A stretch of 64,000 bases of DNA from Psychrobacter luti (GCF_014192115.1 NZ_JACHXL010000002.1:124001-188000); one strand, 5' to 3'. Shown: positions 27,899-38,008, numbered from the stretch's first letter. A program made the numbers and translations. Notes: generated from the sequence alone by a model not told the origin.

Positions 27899-27983
27899 GC
27901 GATTGTGGTGGAATTGGTAGACACGCCATCTTGAGGGGGTGGTGGCGCAAGCTGTGGGGGTTCAAGTCCCCCCAATCGCACCA
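27899..27983 (+). tRNA. leuU: tRNA-Leu (GAG)
   Basis: The acceptor stem is GCGATTG paired with CAATCGC, with discriminator A and an encoded CCA end (27981-27983). The D-arm contains GGAATTGGTAGACAC. The anticodon loop TTGAGGG carries GAG at 27933-27935. A long variable arm and the T-arm GGGGGTTCAAGTCCCCC follow, as expected for a class II leucine tRNA. It lies between secG and tRNA-fMet as in other gammaproteobacteria. Confidence 0.97.
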
Positions 27984-28072
27984 AGCTTTATTTGTAAGAT
28001 GTTTTACTTGAACGGTTTAAGATTGGAATTATCGTCGACAATACTTAATTTAGTATTTATTTAAAATAAGTA

Positions 28073-28101
28073 TTGACACTTCTATAAAACCTCCCTATAA
28101 T
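28073..28101 (+). promoter_or_regulatory. Strong consensus sigma-70 promoter for tRNA-fMet
   Basis: A perfect -35 TTGACA (28073-28078) and a perfect -10 TATAAT (28096-28101) are separated by the ideal 17 bases. The -10 ends 16 bases before the mature tRNA. This is the best promoter match in the window. Confidence 0.92.
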
Positions 28102-28117
28102 ACGCGTTCTAGATTGA

Positions 28118-28194
<77 letters not shown>

Positions 28195-28701
28195 CTTTTT
28201 ATACTGATGTTTTGTACACTAAATTTGTCAGTAACGATTAGCCCACCATTATGTTTGTGGGTTTTTTTGTATCTGATAGTCGGTGTTATCGCGATATCTA
28301 TCCTACTTATGCTAAGCTCTATTTCTATAGAGTACGATGCTACTCGTTACTAACCATCATCTGCCGCGACTAGCGCGATGCTTGGTAAGCATACTATCCT
28401 TTATTCCTCACACCTTTATCGATAGTTCTGCTTTATAAATAATAAAAGCATTGTTTGGTTGAGCTTGATGTTTTTTATGCTCATCCTTATATAAAAGCAC
28501 GAGTCTGAAACGTATAGCATATATAGTTACGTTTTAAGAATAGAATTAAGGTTATGGCTTAAGTAATATTCTTGTCCATTAAGACAATGATTAACGAAGC
28601 TTTAATTTAATAAATTTTGAACTTATAAAGGTTCGATGCATAAAATCAAAAACACTTAACTCGGTACGTTCGATAAGTGAATAGGAAAAGATAAATAGAT
28701 T
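28195..28701. other. Intergenic region between tRNA-fMet and rimP
   Basis: About 500 AT-rich bases begin with a terminator (28242-28268). The remainder probably holds a separate rimP promoter. A 61-codon plus-strand frame overlapping the tRNA (28168-28353) is not credible. Confidence 0.5.
28242..28268 (+). terminator. Terminator after tRNA-fMet
   Basis: CCCAC (28242-28246) and GTGGG (28257-28261) form a short stem followed at once by seven Ts. The stem is weak, so partial read-through into rimP-nusA is likely. Confidence 0.6.
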
Positions 28702-29202
28702 ATGAAGCTTTCGACAAAAGTTACAGAACTGACTAATATTATTGCTCCTGCAGTAGCTGCTTGTGATGTGGCGCTATGGGGTATAGAGTTTGCGCCACAG
28801 GGTAATCGCTCATTGTTACGCATTTATATTGAGGCATTGCCAGAAGATCAAGCCCAAGATAAGCAAGTAACGATTGAGAACTGTGCCGCAGTAAATCATC
28901 AAGTGAGCGGTATTCTTGAGGTTCATGATCCTATTGCTGGTGAGTTTATTTTAGAAGTCTCGTCACCTGGTTTTGATCGTGCTTTCTTTTCAGATGAGCA
29001 GATGCATGCTTATGTCGGTCAAACAGTGAGCTTGCGTCTAATACAAGCGATTGGCGAAGGCGATAAAAAACGACGTAAAGCAACTGGTACTTTAGACAGT
29101 ATCGATGATACCTTTTTAACACTGACTGCTAGCGATGGTGAGCAGTTTGAGATTGCGTTAAGCAATATTGATAAAGCCAACCTGATTTATGAAGATGCTT
29201 AA
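28702..29202 (+). CDS. rimP: Ribosome maturation factor RimP
   Basis: This 166-residue two-domain protein is needed for 30S subunit maturation. The N-terminal alpha/beta domain contains LWGIEFAPQGNRSLLRIYIE and the family motif EVSSPGFDRAFF. The C-terminal SH3-like beta-barrel begins near residue 95. It is slightly longer than the E. coli protein because of short insertions such as PEDQAQDKQ. It heads the rimP-nusA-infB series. Confidence 0.93.
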   Translation: MKLSTKVTELTNIIAPAVAACDVALWGIEFAPQGNRSLLRIYIEALPEDQAQDKQVTIENCAAVNHQVSGILEVHDPIAGEFILEVSSPGFDRAFFSDEQMHAYVGQTVSLRLIQAIGEGDKKRRKATGTLDSIDDTFLTLTASDGEQFEIALSNIDKANLIYEDA

Positions 29203-29378
29203 TTTTAAAGATGGGTTTTTAAGAAAATGCATTGTTTCAAAATAGCTTTTCTTAAAACAGCTTCCTTATAAGTCGGTATTTTAATCTCCAAACAGCCTAT
29301 GGCTGACGGTGAAAATATAACGTCAACACACTAACGATAAAGTTTAAGTCAATTATAAAACGATAGGACAGGTATAGC

Positions 29379-30863
29379 ATGAGTCGTGAAATCTTAACGG
29401 TAGTAGAAACTGTCAGTAATGAAAAGGGCTTAAATCCTGAAGATATCTTTGAAGCAATCGAAGATGCTTTGGTGGTATCCACTAAGAAAAAAGTATATAC
29501 CGATCAGCCGGAAGTAGAAGTGCGGGTGTCAATCGACCGCGCAACCGGCGATTACGATACTTATCGTTACTGGACAGTGGTTGCAGATGAAGACCATGAG
29601 ATGCCTGCTTGTCAGTTAGCGATTACCGATCTTGACCAAGATGAATGGTCAATTGGTGATATCAAAGAAGAGCAGATCGAATCGATTGAATTTGGTCGTA
29701 TTGCTGCCACTCAAGCCAAACAAGTCATCATCCAAAAAATTCGTGAAGCGGAACGCAATTTAGTAGCTGATGCGTTTGAGCCACGTGTTGGCGAGATGAT
29801 GTATGGCGAAGTCAAAAAACAGACTCGCGATGGTTATATCATTGATTTAGGTGACAACGCTGAAGGCTATTTATCACGTGACCAAATGCTGCCACGTGAG
29901 CAGTTACGTGCAAAATCGCGTATCAATGCCATTTTATATCATGTTAACCGTGAAAATCGCGGCGCACAGTTATTGTTGTCACGTACCCATCCTGAAATGC
30001 TCTCAGCACTAATGCAAAAAGAAGTGCCTGAGATTGCAGAACAAATTATCGAAATTCGTAACGTCGCTCGCTTGCCAGGTACGCGTGCTAAAATAGCCGT
30101 GAAGACCAACGACCATCGTATTGATCCAGTTGGTGCTTGTATCGGTATGCGCGGTACGCGTATCCAAGCGGTACAGCAAGAGCTTGATGGCGAGCGTATT
30201 GACGTGGTGGTGTGGTCAGATGATCCTGCCCAATTTATCATCAGCGCTTTAGAGCCAGCTGACGTTAGTAGTATCATCTTAGATGAAGATACTAAAACTG
30301 CGGATATTATCTTTAGTACCAATGATCAATTGGCGCGCGCGATTGGCTCACAGGGTCAAAACGTACGCTTAGCCTCTGAGCTAACAGGCTATAAGCTGAA
30401 CATGATGCTAGAAGAAGAGTATCAGCAGCGTCAAGCAAACGAATCGAAAGCCTTTATTGAACTATTCTATGAGCGTTTAGAAGTCGATAAAGACTTAGCA
30501 CAAGCGCTTGTCGATATCGGTTTTACCAGTATTGAAGAAGTCGCTTATGTACCCGTCGAAACCTTCTATGATATTGAAGGATTAGACGACGAAGCGATTG
30601 ACATGATTCAAGAGCGTGCGAAAGAAGTTGTCATCGCCGATGAATTGGTCAAGCAACAGAACATGAAAGAGCCAAGTCAAGAACTACAAGATCTTGAAGG
30701 AATGACGGTCAGTTGGGCTTATAAAATGGCGCAAAAAGACATCATTACCGTGGATGACTTGGCAGAACAAGCCGTCTTCGATTTAGAAGATATCGAAGGT
30801 TTAGACTCTGAAACCGCAGGAAAACTCATCATGAAAGCTCGGGAATCTTGGTTCAATGAATAA
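29379..30863 (+). CDS. nusA: Transcription termination/antitermination factor NusA
   Basis: This 494-residue RNA polymerase-associated factor has an N-terminal RNAP-binding domain (1-125), an S1 domain (about 130-200), two KH domains (about 230-345) and two C-terminal acidic repeats (about 365-425 and 440-494). Recognisable motifs are YGEVKKQTRDGYIIDLG, DPVGACIGMRGTRIQAV and AIGSQGQNVRLASELTGY. Two acidic repeats are typical of gammaproteobacteria. The start has AGG-type ribosome sites close upstream. NusA in E. coli is part of an autoregulated operon. Confidence 0.96.
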   Translation: MSREILTVVETVSNEKGLNPEDIFEAIEDALVVSTKKKVYTDQPEVEVRVSIDRATGDYDTYRYWTVVADEDHEMPACQLAITDLDQDEWSIGDIKEEQIESIEFGRIAATQAKQVIIQKIREAERNLVADAFEPRVGEMMYGEVKKQTRDGYIIDLGDNAEGYLSRDQMLPREQLRAKSRINAILYHVNRENRGAQLLLSRTHPEMLSALMQKEVPEIAEQIIEIRNVARLPGTRAKIAVKTNDHRIDPVGACIGMRGTRIQAVQQELDGERIDVVVWSDDPAQFIISALEPADVSSIILDEDTKTADIIFSTNDQLARAIGSQGQNVRLASELTGYKLNMMLEEEYQQRQANESKAFIELFYERLEVDKDLAQALVDIGFTSIEEVAYVPVETFYDIEGLDDEAIDMIQERAKEVVIADELVKQQNMKEPSQELQDLEGMTVSWAYKMAQKDIITVDDLAEQAVFDLEDIEGLDSETAGKLIMKARESWFNE

Positions 30864-31025
30864 GCGGTAACTGCATATCGCTGTCTTTTAGTGATATGCT
30901 ATCGATAATAAGGGCTGGTGCGACGTAACATAGTCAAATGCAACACAAACCAGCCTTAACCCAATCATTTGTAGCCAACAACTGAATTGAACATATAGCA
31001 AATAATAGACAGTAGGTGATAATAA

Positions 31026-33752
31026 ATGGCAGATAAGACCGTCAAAGAACTGGCAGATATGGTAGGCAAAACCGCAAGTGCTGTACAACAGCAACTGGTA
31101 GACGCTGGACTGCCTGCTCGCGCAGAGGGTGACCTAGTCACCGAGCTTGAGCAAGAGAAGTTGGTGACGTATTTAAAGCAAAGTCATGGTCAGCAAGAAA
31201 AGCGTCGTATTAGTCTTAAATCTAAAACGACTAGCACCGCGCGCGTGACTGGCTCTTCAGGTAAATCGAAGAGCGTCAATGTGGAAGTGCGTAAAAAGAA
31301 AATATTCGAGAAGCCTGACCCAGAAAAAATGGCTGAAGAGTTGGCTGCTCGTGAGCAAGCAATGATTGAAGCACAAGAGCGTGCTGCTAAAGACGCTGAA
31401 GAACGTGCCGCTACTAAGAAAAAATCTGAGGAACGTCAAGCAGCGACTTTAGCAGCGATGCGTGCCAGCTTGGGTTCTAGTAAAAAGTCAGACGATAAGA
31501 ATGATGATATCTCAACCTCAGTGGTTGTGAAAAAGGGCGGTAAAGCGGCAGTAGAAGTTAAACCAAAAGACCAACCGAAGAAAAAAGTTGCAGCGACGAA
31601 GCCAAAGGTCGAAACCGCTGTTGAGCGTAAAGCTCGCGAAGCCCGTGAGAAAGAAGAAGCACGTCTACGCGAAATCGAAACCGAAACACGCCGCGCGCAA
31701 GCAGAAGAAGCTCAAAAACGTACGCTTGAGCAAATGCGTAAAATGGCTGGTAAATATACGGATCAGCCTGCTGCTGAAGTGCGTAAAGATGAGCCATTAG
31801 CAGAAGGTTTGGTCGGTGACGCTTTAGAAGAGTCATTTGAAAAAGAACGTCGTGAAATCAAACGCGGAACTAGTACCACTAGTGCCCGTGGTCGTGGTCG
31901 TCGTAAGAATCAAGATGAGCGTGAAATTAAAAACCGCAAAAACGGTTTACGTTCAACGCAAGCTTCACAGCATAAGTTTGAAAAGCCGCTCGATAAAATC
32001 ATTTATGATGTCGAAATCAGTGAACACATTACTGTTTCTGATTTAGCGCAGCGTATGGCAGTTAAAGCTCGTGAAGTGACCAAATTACTCATGAAAATGG
32101 GTGAAATTGCGCGCGAAGAAGATACGATTGATCAAGCGACAGCCAGTCTAATCGTTGAAGAAATGGGTCATAACCCAGTACCAGTTAGTGATACGAAAGT
32201 TGAAGACGATCTACAAGATGCGGTTGATGAGCGCAGCAGCAACGTGCAAACGCGTCCGCCAGTCGTCACTATTATGGGTCACGTTGACCATGGTAAAACC
32301 TCACTGTTAGATAAAATCCGTGAAACTAAGGTTGCAACTGGCGAAGCCGGTGGTATTACCCAGCATATCGGTGCCTATCATGTGAAAACTGGTCGCGGTG
32401 TTATTACTTTCCTTGATACCCCAGGTCACGCCGCCTTTAGTGCTATGCGTTCACGCGGTGCACAAGCAACGGATATCGTCGTAATCGTTGTCGCAGCTGA
32501 TGATGGCATGATGCCACAAACGGAAGAAGCGATTGATCATGCACGCGCTGCTGGTACACCTATCATTGTTGCTATCAACAAGATGGATAAGCCAAGCGCC
32601 GATCCTGATCGCGTTCTTAATGAATTGACTGCTAAAGAAGTGGTTTCAGAAGAGTGGGGCGGCGATACCCCAATGGCTCGTATTTCAGCCAAAACAGGCG
32701 ACGGTATTGACGAGCTACTAGAACTTATCAGCCTACAAGCTGAACTGATGGAGCTAGAAGCGCCATTAGATGGTGCTGCTCAAGGTGTGGTTATTGAGTC
32801 AAGACTTGAAAAAGGTCGCGGTCCAGTTGTCAGTGTCCTTGTCAAAAAAGGTACCTTGAAACAAGGTGACTTAGTCTTAGCAGGCGAGCATTACGGTAAA
32901 GTTCGTGCGATGACCGATGAGCATGGCAAGCGTATTCAATCAGCAGGTCCTTCTATTCCAGTAGAGATTTTAGGATTACCTGAAACGCCAGCAGCTGGTA
33001 GCGAATTCTTAGTCTTAACCGACGAGAAAAAAGCCCGTGAAGTGGCTGACTTTAGAACCAATCGTGAGCGTGAGCGTCAACTTGAGCGTCAGAACGCCAT
33101 GCGTCTAGAGAGCATGTTCGATCAGATGGAACAAGGCGATGTATCGTTCTTGAATATCGTTTTAAAAACCGATGTTCGTGGTTCGCTTGAAGCATTGCTA
33201 GCCGCACTAAATGAGCTATCAACTGATGAAGTTAAAGTCAGAGTCATTAGCTCAGGGGTTGGTCCAATCTCTGAATCTGATGTGACATTAGCAGAATCTA
33301 GTGAAGCGGTATTATTAGGTTTCAACGTCCGTGCAGATGCAACTGCACGCCGTAAAGCAGATACTGCTAACATGGATATTCGCTATTATAGTGTTATCTA
33401 TGGCTTGATTGATGATGTCAAAGCTGCGATGAGTGGTATGTTGGCTCCTGAACATCGCGAGAAAATCTTGGGTGTTGCAGATGTCCGTGAAGTATTCCGC
33501 TCTAGCAAATTTGGCGCAGCAGCAGGTTGTATGGTTGTTGAAGGTACGATTTATCGTAACAAACCTATCCGTGTATTGCGTGATGACCAAGTTATATTTA
33601 CTGGTCAGTTGCAATCATTACGTCGTTATAAAGAAGACGTCAATGAAGTACGCACCGGTATGGAATGTGGTCTAGCGGTTCGTGGTTATGATGTCGAAGC
33701 TGGCGATAAAATCGAAGTTTTTGAAATCCAAGAGTTCGCACGTACTATCTAA
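31026..33752 (+). CDS. infB: Translation initiation factor IF-2
   Basis: This 908-residue GTPase delivers initiator tRNA to the 30S subunit and promotes subunit joining. The N-terminal region (1-400) holds an IF2_N domain at about 1-50, a long Lys/Glu/Ala-rich helical segment and a second IF2_N domain around 330-380. The G domain shows [20 protein letters not shown] and NKMDKP, followed by domains II to IV. Internal starts for shorter isoforms, as in E. coli, are possible but not evident. It is 162 bases after nusA. Confidence 0.96.
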   Translation: MADKTVKELADMVGKTASAVQQQLVDAGLPARAEGDLVTELEQEKLVTYLKQSHGQQEKRRISLKSKTTSTARVTGSSGKSKSVNVEVRKKKIFEKPDPEKMAEELAAREQAMIEAQERAAKDAEERAATKKKSEERQAATLAAMRASLGSSKKSDDKNDDISTSVVVKKGGKAAVEVKPKDQPKKKVAATKPKVETAVERKAREAREKEEARLREIETETRRAQAEEAQKRTLEQMRKMAGKYTDQPAAEVRKDEPLAEGLVGDALEESFEKERREIKRGTSTTSARGRGRRKNQDEREIKNRKNGLRSTQASQHKFEKPLDKIIYDVEISEHITVSDLAQRMAVKAREVTKLLMKMGEIAREEDTIDQATASLIVEEMGHNPVPVSDTKVEDDLQDAVDERSSNVQTRPPVVTIMGHVDHGKTSLLDKIRETKVATGEAGGITQHIGAYHVKTGRGVITFLDTPGHAAFSAMRSRGAQATDIVVIVVAADDGMMPQTEEAIDHARAAGTPIIVAINKMDKPSADPDRVLNELTAKEVVSEEWGGDTPMARISAKTGDGIDELLELISLQAELMELEAPLDGAAQGVVIESRLEKGRGPVVSVLVKKGTLKQGDLVLAGEHYGKVRAMTDEHGKRIQSAGPSIPVEILGLPETPAAGSEFLVLTDEKKAREVADFRTNRERERQLERQNAMRLESMFDQMEQGDVSFLNIVLKTDVRGSLEALLAALNELSTDEVKVRVISSGVGPISESDVTLAESSEAVLLGFNVRADATARRKADTANMDIRYYSVIYGLIDDVKAAMSGMLAPEHREKILGVADVREVFRSSKFGAAAGCMVVEGTIYRNKPIRVLRDDQVIFTGQLQSLRRYKEDVNEVRTGMECGLAVRGYDVEAGDKIEVFEIQEFARTI

Positions 33753-33790
33753 AGTAGCTGCTTGATAATTCTTACTATTCAGCTGTACTT

Positions 33791-33824
33791 AGGCCTAACA
33801 GGTACACCCTGCTAGGCCTTTTTT
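33791..33824 (+). terminator. Intrinsic terminator between infB and rbfA
   Basis: The stem AGGCCTAACAGG / CCTGCTAGGCCT (one mismatch) encloses TACAC and is followed by six Ts. It would end or attenuate the infB transcript before rbfA. Confidence 0.85.
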
Positions 33825-33904
33825 AACAAATAAAAGTCCTAGAATTTGTTAATTAAAAACTTATCAATCAATAAAAATAAGCCATATTAAAGTAAGGTAA
33901 TAAC

Positions 33905-34309
33905 ATGAACCAACGTTTACAACGCTTAGCCGATCAAATTCAGCGTGAGCTTGCTGTCCTTATTCGTGATGCTGTCAATGATCCGCGTCTGACTGGTTTT
34001 GTCACTATCTCTAGTGTTAAAGTCAGCCCAGACCTAGGCTACGCTGATATTTATGTCACCATCATGGAGCCTGAGCTCAACGATGCCATGACTAAGACCA
34101 ATCATGAAGACAGCATCAAAGTTCTTAATAAGGCTGCTGGCTTTTTGCGAACTGAGCTCAGTCACAGCCTAAAAACTCGTACCACGCCGCGCCTACGTTT
34201 CCATTATGATGAAGTCACTGCTCGTGGTAATTATATGATGGATTTGATTAGCAAAGCCGTTATTAAAACTGAGCAAAATGAATCTGATGAGCAAGAAATA
34301 CAAGAGTAA
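33905..34309 (+). CDS. rbfA: Ribosome-binding factor A
   Basis: This 134-residue KH-fold protein binds the 30S subunit during late maturation and is needed for cold adaptation in E. coli. Motifs include RLQRLADQIQRELAVLI, VNDPRLTGFVTISSVKVSPDLGYADIYVT and RTTPRLRFHYDE. An AAGGTAA ribosome site precedes the ATG. It ends eight bases before truB, so the two genes are coupled. Confidence 0.95.
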   Translation: MNQRLQRLADQIQRELAVLIRDAVNDPRLTGFVTISSVKVSPDLGYADIYVTIMEPELNDAMTKTNHEDSIKVLNKAAGFLRTELSHSLKTRTTPRLRFHYDEVTARGNYMMDLISKAVIKTEQNESDEQEIQE

Positions 34310-34317
34310 AAGCCATT

Positions 34318-35382
34318 ATGTCGATAGCTGCTACCAAGAATGATAATATGCCTGACAAGATTAAAGTTAATGGCGTTATTTTAGTGGATAAACCTCAGGG
34401 TATGACCTCACAGCAAGTGGTGTCAAAGGTAAAATATCTGTTTAAGTCGCCCAGTTATGACAGTAAAAAAGCTGGTCATACGGGTACGCTTGATCCGATG
34501 GCAACTGGTTTATTGCCTATCTGCCTAGGTGAAGCGACCAAGTTTAGTCATTACCAACTTGATGCGGATAAGTCTTATCAAGCGACTATTCTATTGGGTA
34601 GCCAGACAGATACGGGTGATGCCGATGGGAAAATCGTTGCGCAGGCGAGTATTCCAACATTTGATGAAGCTCTATTAGAAGACGTTGCACAGCAGTTCTT
34701 AGGCGCTCAGCAACAAATTCCACCGATGTATTCTGCGTTAAAAAAAGATGGCAAAAAGCTATATGAATACGCGCGTGCAGGTATCGAAATTGATCGTCCG
34801 CCACGAGATATTGTCATCAAAGCAATTAAGCTGACAGAGCTAGATGTTAAGCAAATCCAGTTAACGGTGACTTGTTCTAAGGGTACATATGTACGCGTAT
34901 TAGCAGAAGATATCGCTAAAGTGCTTGGCACCTTAGGACATCTGACCGCTCTACGACGTATCCAAGTCGGCTACTTTCATATTGACGCGGCGATTGCTTT
35001 GGCGGATTTAGAGTCTTTGGCTTTAGATGGACGTCAGGCGCACTTATTGCCCGTAGATGCCTGTATCAATCTTGAAGCTGAGCTTACATTAACCGCTGAA
35101 CAGTGCGCTCGTGTACAAATGGGGCAACGCTTAAATGTTATTGAGCAATTAAATGATGATTTACGAAGCTATATTTCAGCTACCGTCGAGCAACAGCATA
35201 GTCATGATGATAAGAGTGTTATCCAACAAAATGCTGGTGATGGTAAAAATGATGATGAGGCTTTGCTGCCTTATGAAGTACCCGTAGATATCCGTCTATT
35301 AGATGAGCAAGGGCAGTTTATTGGCCTAGGGGCGGTAAGTTTGAACGGTCGATTACAGCCCAAAAAGTTGATTCAATTATGA
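34318..35382 (+). CDS. truB: tRNA pseudouridine-55 synthase TruB
   Basis: This 354-residue enzyme makes pseudouridine 55 in the T-loop of tRNAs. The N-terminal motif VNGVILVDKPQGMTSQ is followed by the catalytic block AGHTGTLDPMATGLLPI, with the nucleophile Asp59. The C-terminal PUA-like part carries an insertion of about 35 residues rich in Asp, Asn, Gln and His (about 285-320), which lengthens it beyond the usual 305-315. The first ATG gives a ten-residue tail before the conserved start; an internal ATG at 34348 is an alternative. Confidence 0.95.
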   Translation: MSIAATKNDNMPDKIKVNGVILVDKPQGMTSQQVVSKVKYLFKSPSYDSKKAGHTGTLDPMATGLLPICLGEATKFSHYQLDADKSYQATILLGSQTDTGDADGKIVAQASIPTFDEALLEDVAQQFLGAQQQIPPMYSALKKDGKKLYEYARAGIEIDRPPRDIVIKAIKLTELDVKQIQLTVTCSKGTYVRVLAEDIAKVLGTLGHLTALRRIQVGYFHIDAAIALADLESLALDGRQAHLLPVDACINLEAELTLTAEQCARVQMGQRLNVIEQLNDDLRSYISATVEQQHSHDDKSVIQQNAGDGKNDDEALLPYEVPVDIRLLDEQGQFIGLGAVSLNGRLQPKKLIQL

Positions 35383-35734
35383 TGTAGCTTTCTCAAAGCA
35401 GCTTAACTGAAACTAGGTAAAGATTACTAAGAGTTTACACTAATCACATATCGTCACATTTAATTGCAGGTCTCACCTATAGTGAAACCTGCTTTTTTTG
35501 TACCTTAGTTAAGTCAGCTAAGGAAAGCATGACAAGGATATAAAAATAGTAGGATGATAATAATAATTAAATCACAGTTTTATTAAAATATAATTATAAA
35601 AAGCTGTCTCTATAAAGATAAAAAGATATCAACTAATATAATTTTCGATTTTAATCTAAAGATAATAATAAAAATATATTTGTAAAATAACAAAATTGAC
35701 GAATCAGAGCATGAATTAAAGTATAAGGATTATT
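35383..35734. other. Intergenic region after truB
   Basis: It contains the truB terminator (35466-35499) and then a very AT-rich stretch (35500-35720) that probably holds the promoter of the DJ-1/PfpI gene. No gene is seen. Confidence 0.5.
35466..35499 (+). terminator. Terminator of the rbfA-truB unit
   Basis: GCAGGTCTCAC and GTGAAACCTGC pair as an 11-bp stem with one mismatch around the loop CTATA, followed by seven Ts. Confidence 0.85.
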
Positions 35735-36259
35735 ATGAAAACTATTGCTTTCTTATTACACAATAACTTCGAACAAGCAGAATACGAAGAGGTGAATAAC
35801 CAACTAAAAGAAAAAGGCTATAAAACCCTTTTAATTACCACCAATAAAGACAAACAAGTCCAAGCGATGCAGCAGGATGTGAATAAAGGCGATACCTTTA
35901 CCGCTGATATATTTGCTAAAGATGCCGAAGTTGCTGATTACGATGCGCTGGTGCTACCAGGTGGGACGGTAAATGCCGATACCATACGTGGCAATAAAGA
36001 AGCACATAATATTATCAATGCTATCAACGATGCGGGTAAACCTTTAGCGGTAATCTGTCACGCACCTTGGGCGTTGATTAATACTGGTATAACAAAGGGT
36101 AAGACGCTGACCGCATATCAGACATTACAAACCGATTTAGAAAACGCTGGGGCAACCTTCGTAGATAAAAGCGTGCAAGTAGACGGTAATCTGATTACTT
36201 CACGTAATCCAGACGATATTACAGACTTTGTTACTGCTATTGATAAAGCATTATCTTAG
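35735..36259 (+). CDS. DJ-1/PfpI family protein
   Basis: This 174-residue protein has the DJ-1/PfpI (class I glutamine amidotransferase-like) fold. The reactive cysteine is Cys108 in AVICHAPW, with a following His at the nucleophile elbow, and acidic residues in FEQAEYEE (13-18). Relatives act as deglycases, chaperones or intracellular proteases under stress, and the exact activity cannot be assigned. Its AT-rich flanks and its place between truB and rpsO, which normally lie close together, mark it as an addition to a conserved cluster. AAGGA precedes the ATG. Confidence 0.87.
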   Translation: MKTIAFLLHNNFEQAEYEEVNNQLKEKGYKTLLITTNKDKQVQAMQQDVNKGDTFTADIFAKDAEVADYDALVLPGGTVNADTIRGNKEAHNIINAINDAGKPLAVICHAPWALINTGITKGKTLTAYQTLQTDLENAGATFVDKSVQVDGNLITSRNPDDITDFVTAIDKALS

Positions 36260-36373
36260 TAGCAATATTTTGCAATCAGTGAATTAGCAAATTATTGCAT
36301 CACAGTAAGTGCTGCACAATATTAATCCAAATTAATTTTCATTATTAATGACAATCATAAAAAGGAAGCTATT

Positions 36374-36535
36374 ATGTCAAACTCTAATCCAAACGATACC
36401 AAATTTGAGCAACAACGTTCTGAGTCAGCAAAAGCGGCATTAAAAGGTCAAACTGAAAACAATCATACTGAAGATTCAGAAGCCGCTGCCAAACGTATTG
36501 CCGATAATTTAAAAAATGCTAAAGAAGAAAAATAG
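36374..36535 (+). CDS. Small hydrophilic protein of unknown function (53 aa)
   Basis: A 53-residue protein begins MSNSNPNDTKFEQQ and ends with LKNAKEEK. It is rich in Asn, Glu, Lys, Ala and Gln with no hydrophobic segment, so it is probably cytoplasmic, with a disordered N-terminal half and an Ala/Lys helix at the end. A strong AAAGGAAG ribosome site lies about 5 bases before the ATG, which supports real translation. It follows the DJ-1/PfpI gene by 114 bases and precedes a second small gene of similar character. I do not recognise the family. Confidence 0.65.
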   Translation: MSNSNPNDTKFEQQRSESAKAALKGQTENNHTEDSEAAAKRIADNLKNAKEEK

Positions 36536-36643
36536 TTAATTTTCTTATGATATAGCTTTAGAAAAAGGCTATTAGTTTAGTGGCTATATCAGTAACTGTA
36601 AATATTCAGTAAATATAAAAAATAACTATAATTAGGGACTACT

Positions 36644-36823
36644 ATGACTGATTCAGCAAAGCATATGGATATGGATGCACAAGAGCGGAAAATTAAAGAG
36701 CAGGCAGAAGATATCAATCCTAGTGAGAACACTAGTCCTGATAGCCTAGCGGAAGCAACGACAGCGCCGCTTGATGATGATGCTCTTGGTGGGACTGCTA
36801 CGCAAGATGACGTCAAAAAATGA
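36644..36823 (+). CDS. Small acidic protein of unknown function (59 aa)
   Basis: A 59-residue, strongly hydrophilic protein begins MTDSAKHMDMDAQERK and ends with DDVKK. It is rich in Asp, Glu, Ala and Thr and is probably disordered. AGGGA lies about six bases before the ATG. A perfect terminator follows about 90 bases later, which marks the end of a transcription unit. I do not recognise it; a stress-related role alongside the DJ-1 gene is only a guess. Confidence 0.6.
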   Translation: MTDSAKHMDMDAQERKIKEQAEDINPSENTSPDSLAEATTAPLDDDALGGTATQDDVKK

Positions 36824-37204
36824 CATACTTTAAACTGGTTATAATAATGCATAATATAAAGCGTTATTAATCTATAGTAATTGCCGCCTCATTATAAGCT
36901 ATAAAACTATTATAAAAAACTGCTGCTAGTTCAGCAGTTTTTTGTTATAATCGCTGGCATATTTGAATATTGTTTTAGATAAAGCTTTATCTTAACTTTG
37001 GCAACAGTCTAAGTTAGATAATGTCTTATTTTGAGCGGTTTTGAATAAAGATTATCATTAATGAGTTTGTCGTACACTAGGTCAACTCTAGTAATGCAGG
37101 GTTGTCCTGAATGATGGTCAAACTATTTTATTTATTATTCTATCGTTCCTTGATGCTTAAATGTTAAGTACATCTCGGAGCTTATAGCATTGCCGGAGAT
37201 TTTT
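36824..37204. other. Intergenic region upstream of rpsO
   Basis: It contains a terminator (36914-36943), a 16-bp palindrome AGATAAAGCTTTATCT (36977-36992) and the rpsO leader of roughly 200 bases. A -10-like TATAAT lies at 36946-36951 without a good -35 box. Confidence 0.5.
36914..36943 (+). terminator. Terminator of the small-protein unit
   Basis: A perfect 12-bp inverted repeat (AAAAAACTGCTG and its complement) encloses CTAGTT and ends in six Ts. Confidence 0.88.
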
Positions 37205-37471
37205 ATGCTAACTAATACCGATCGCGAACAAATCATTGCCCAGTACCAACGTGGCGAAAACGACACAGGCTCACCAGAAGTACAAGTAGCTTTGTTAAGT
37301 GCGCGTATTAATGACTTACAAAACCATTTTAAAGCACACAAAGCTGACCATCATAGCCGTCGCGGTCTTATCCGTATGGTTAACACGCGTCGTAAACTAC
37401 TTGACTACCTAAAAGGTAAAGATCTTGGTCGCTATACCACCCTTATTAGCCAATTAGGTCTACGTCGTTAA
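37205..37471 (+). CDS. rpsO: 30S ribosomal protein S15
   Basis: This 88-residue protein binds helices of the central domain of 16S rRNA. The signatures [45 protein letters not shown] and the C-terminal ISQLGLRR are canonical. I start at the ATG at 37205 because GGAG lies six bases upstream; the TTG at 37190 would add five residues. In E. coli S15 represses its own mRNA through a pseudoknot at the ribosome site. It precedes pnp as in most proteobacteria. Confidence 0.97.
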   Translation: MLTNTDREQIIAQYQRGENDTGSPEVQVALLSARINDLQNHFKAHKADHHSRRGLIRMVNTRRKLLDYLKGKDLGRYTTLISQLGLRR

Positions 37472-37596
37472 TTTGGCGACAATAGTACGAGTGGTCACTA
37501 ATATAGAATATGCCAGAATGTGGCAAGATTTTAGATTTTTTGCCAAACCATTTGGAACTTGCTTGTTGAACTCGATAAAATAGATTTTTTCTAAAG

Positions 37597-37627
37597 ACGG
37601 TGTGGAATAGTTTCACGCCGTTTTTTT
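37597..37627 (+). terminator. Terminator after rpsO
   Basis: ACGGTGTGGA and TTCACGCCGT form a 10-bp stem with two G.U pairs around ATAGT, followed by seven Ts. It lies 126 bases past the rpsO stop. Confidence 0.8.
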
Positions 37628-37981
37628 ATGCTTATTAGGACGGCGCATCGGCTTGCGTGCTGGGCTTAAATACTAGAAGCCTATGCCATAAGATGATTGC
37701 AGCGTAAAAAATGATTTATGAGCAGCTATTTAATGATCATTATAAGCAAACAGACGGTTTTGCATTTCATTGGTCAATGGTTATAAATCACTGTAAAATA
37801 ATGCCTTGTGCGTTTTAGAGATATACTGGTGCGTGCTCAAATATTTGTATAGCTTACCATTAGCTGATGACTGTTTAGACGGCATAGAAGACACTGTAAA
37901 TATTTTACTAAAGAAAGGCAGTAAACAATACCGTATCAGATGCTAACTTATTTTGACTTGGTAACCCCTTTAATAGTAAGT

Positions 37982-38008
37982 AAAAAAACTAGCCTTGAAC
38001 AAGGCTAG
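37982..38008 (-). terminator. Orphan terminator-like hairpin, minus-strand orientation
   Basis: CTAGCCTTG (37989-37997) and its complement (38000-38008) are separated by two bases. On the minus strand the stem is followed by seven Ts. No minus-strand gene lies upstream of it, so it may stop antisense transcription from pnp or act as a structural element of the pnp leader. Confidence 0.5.
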
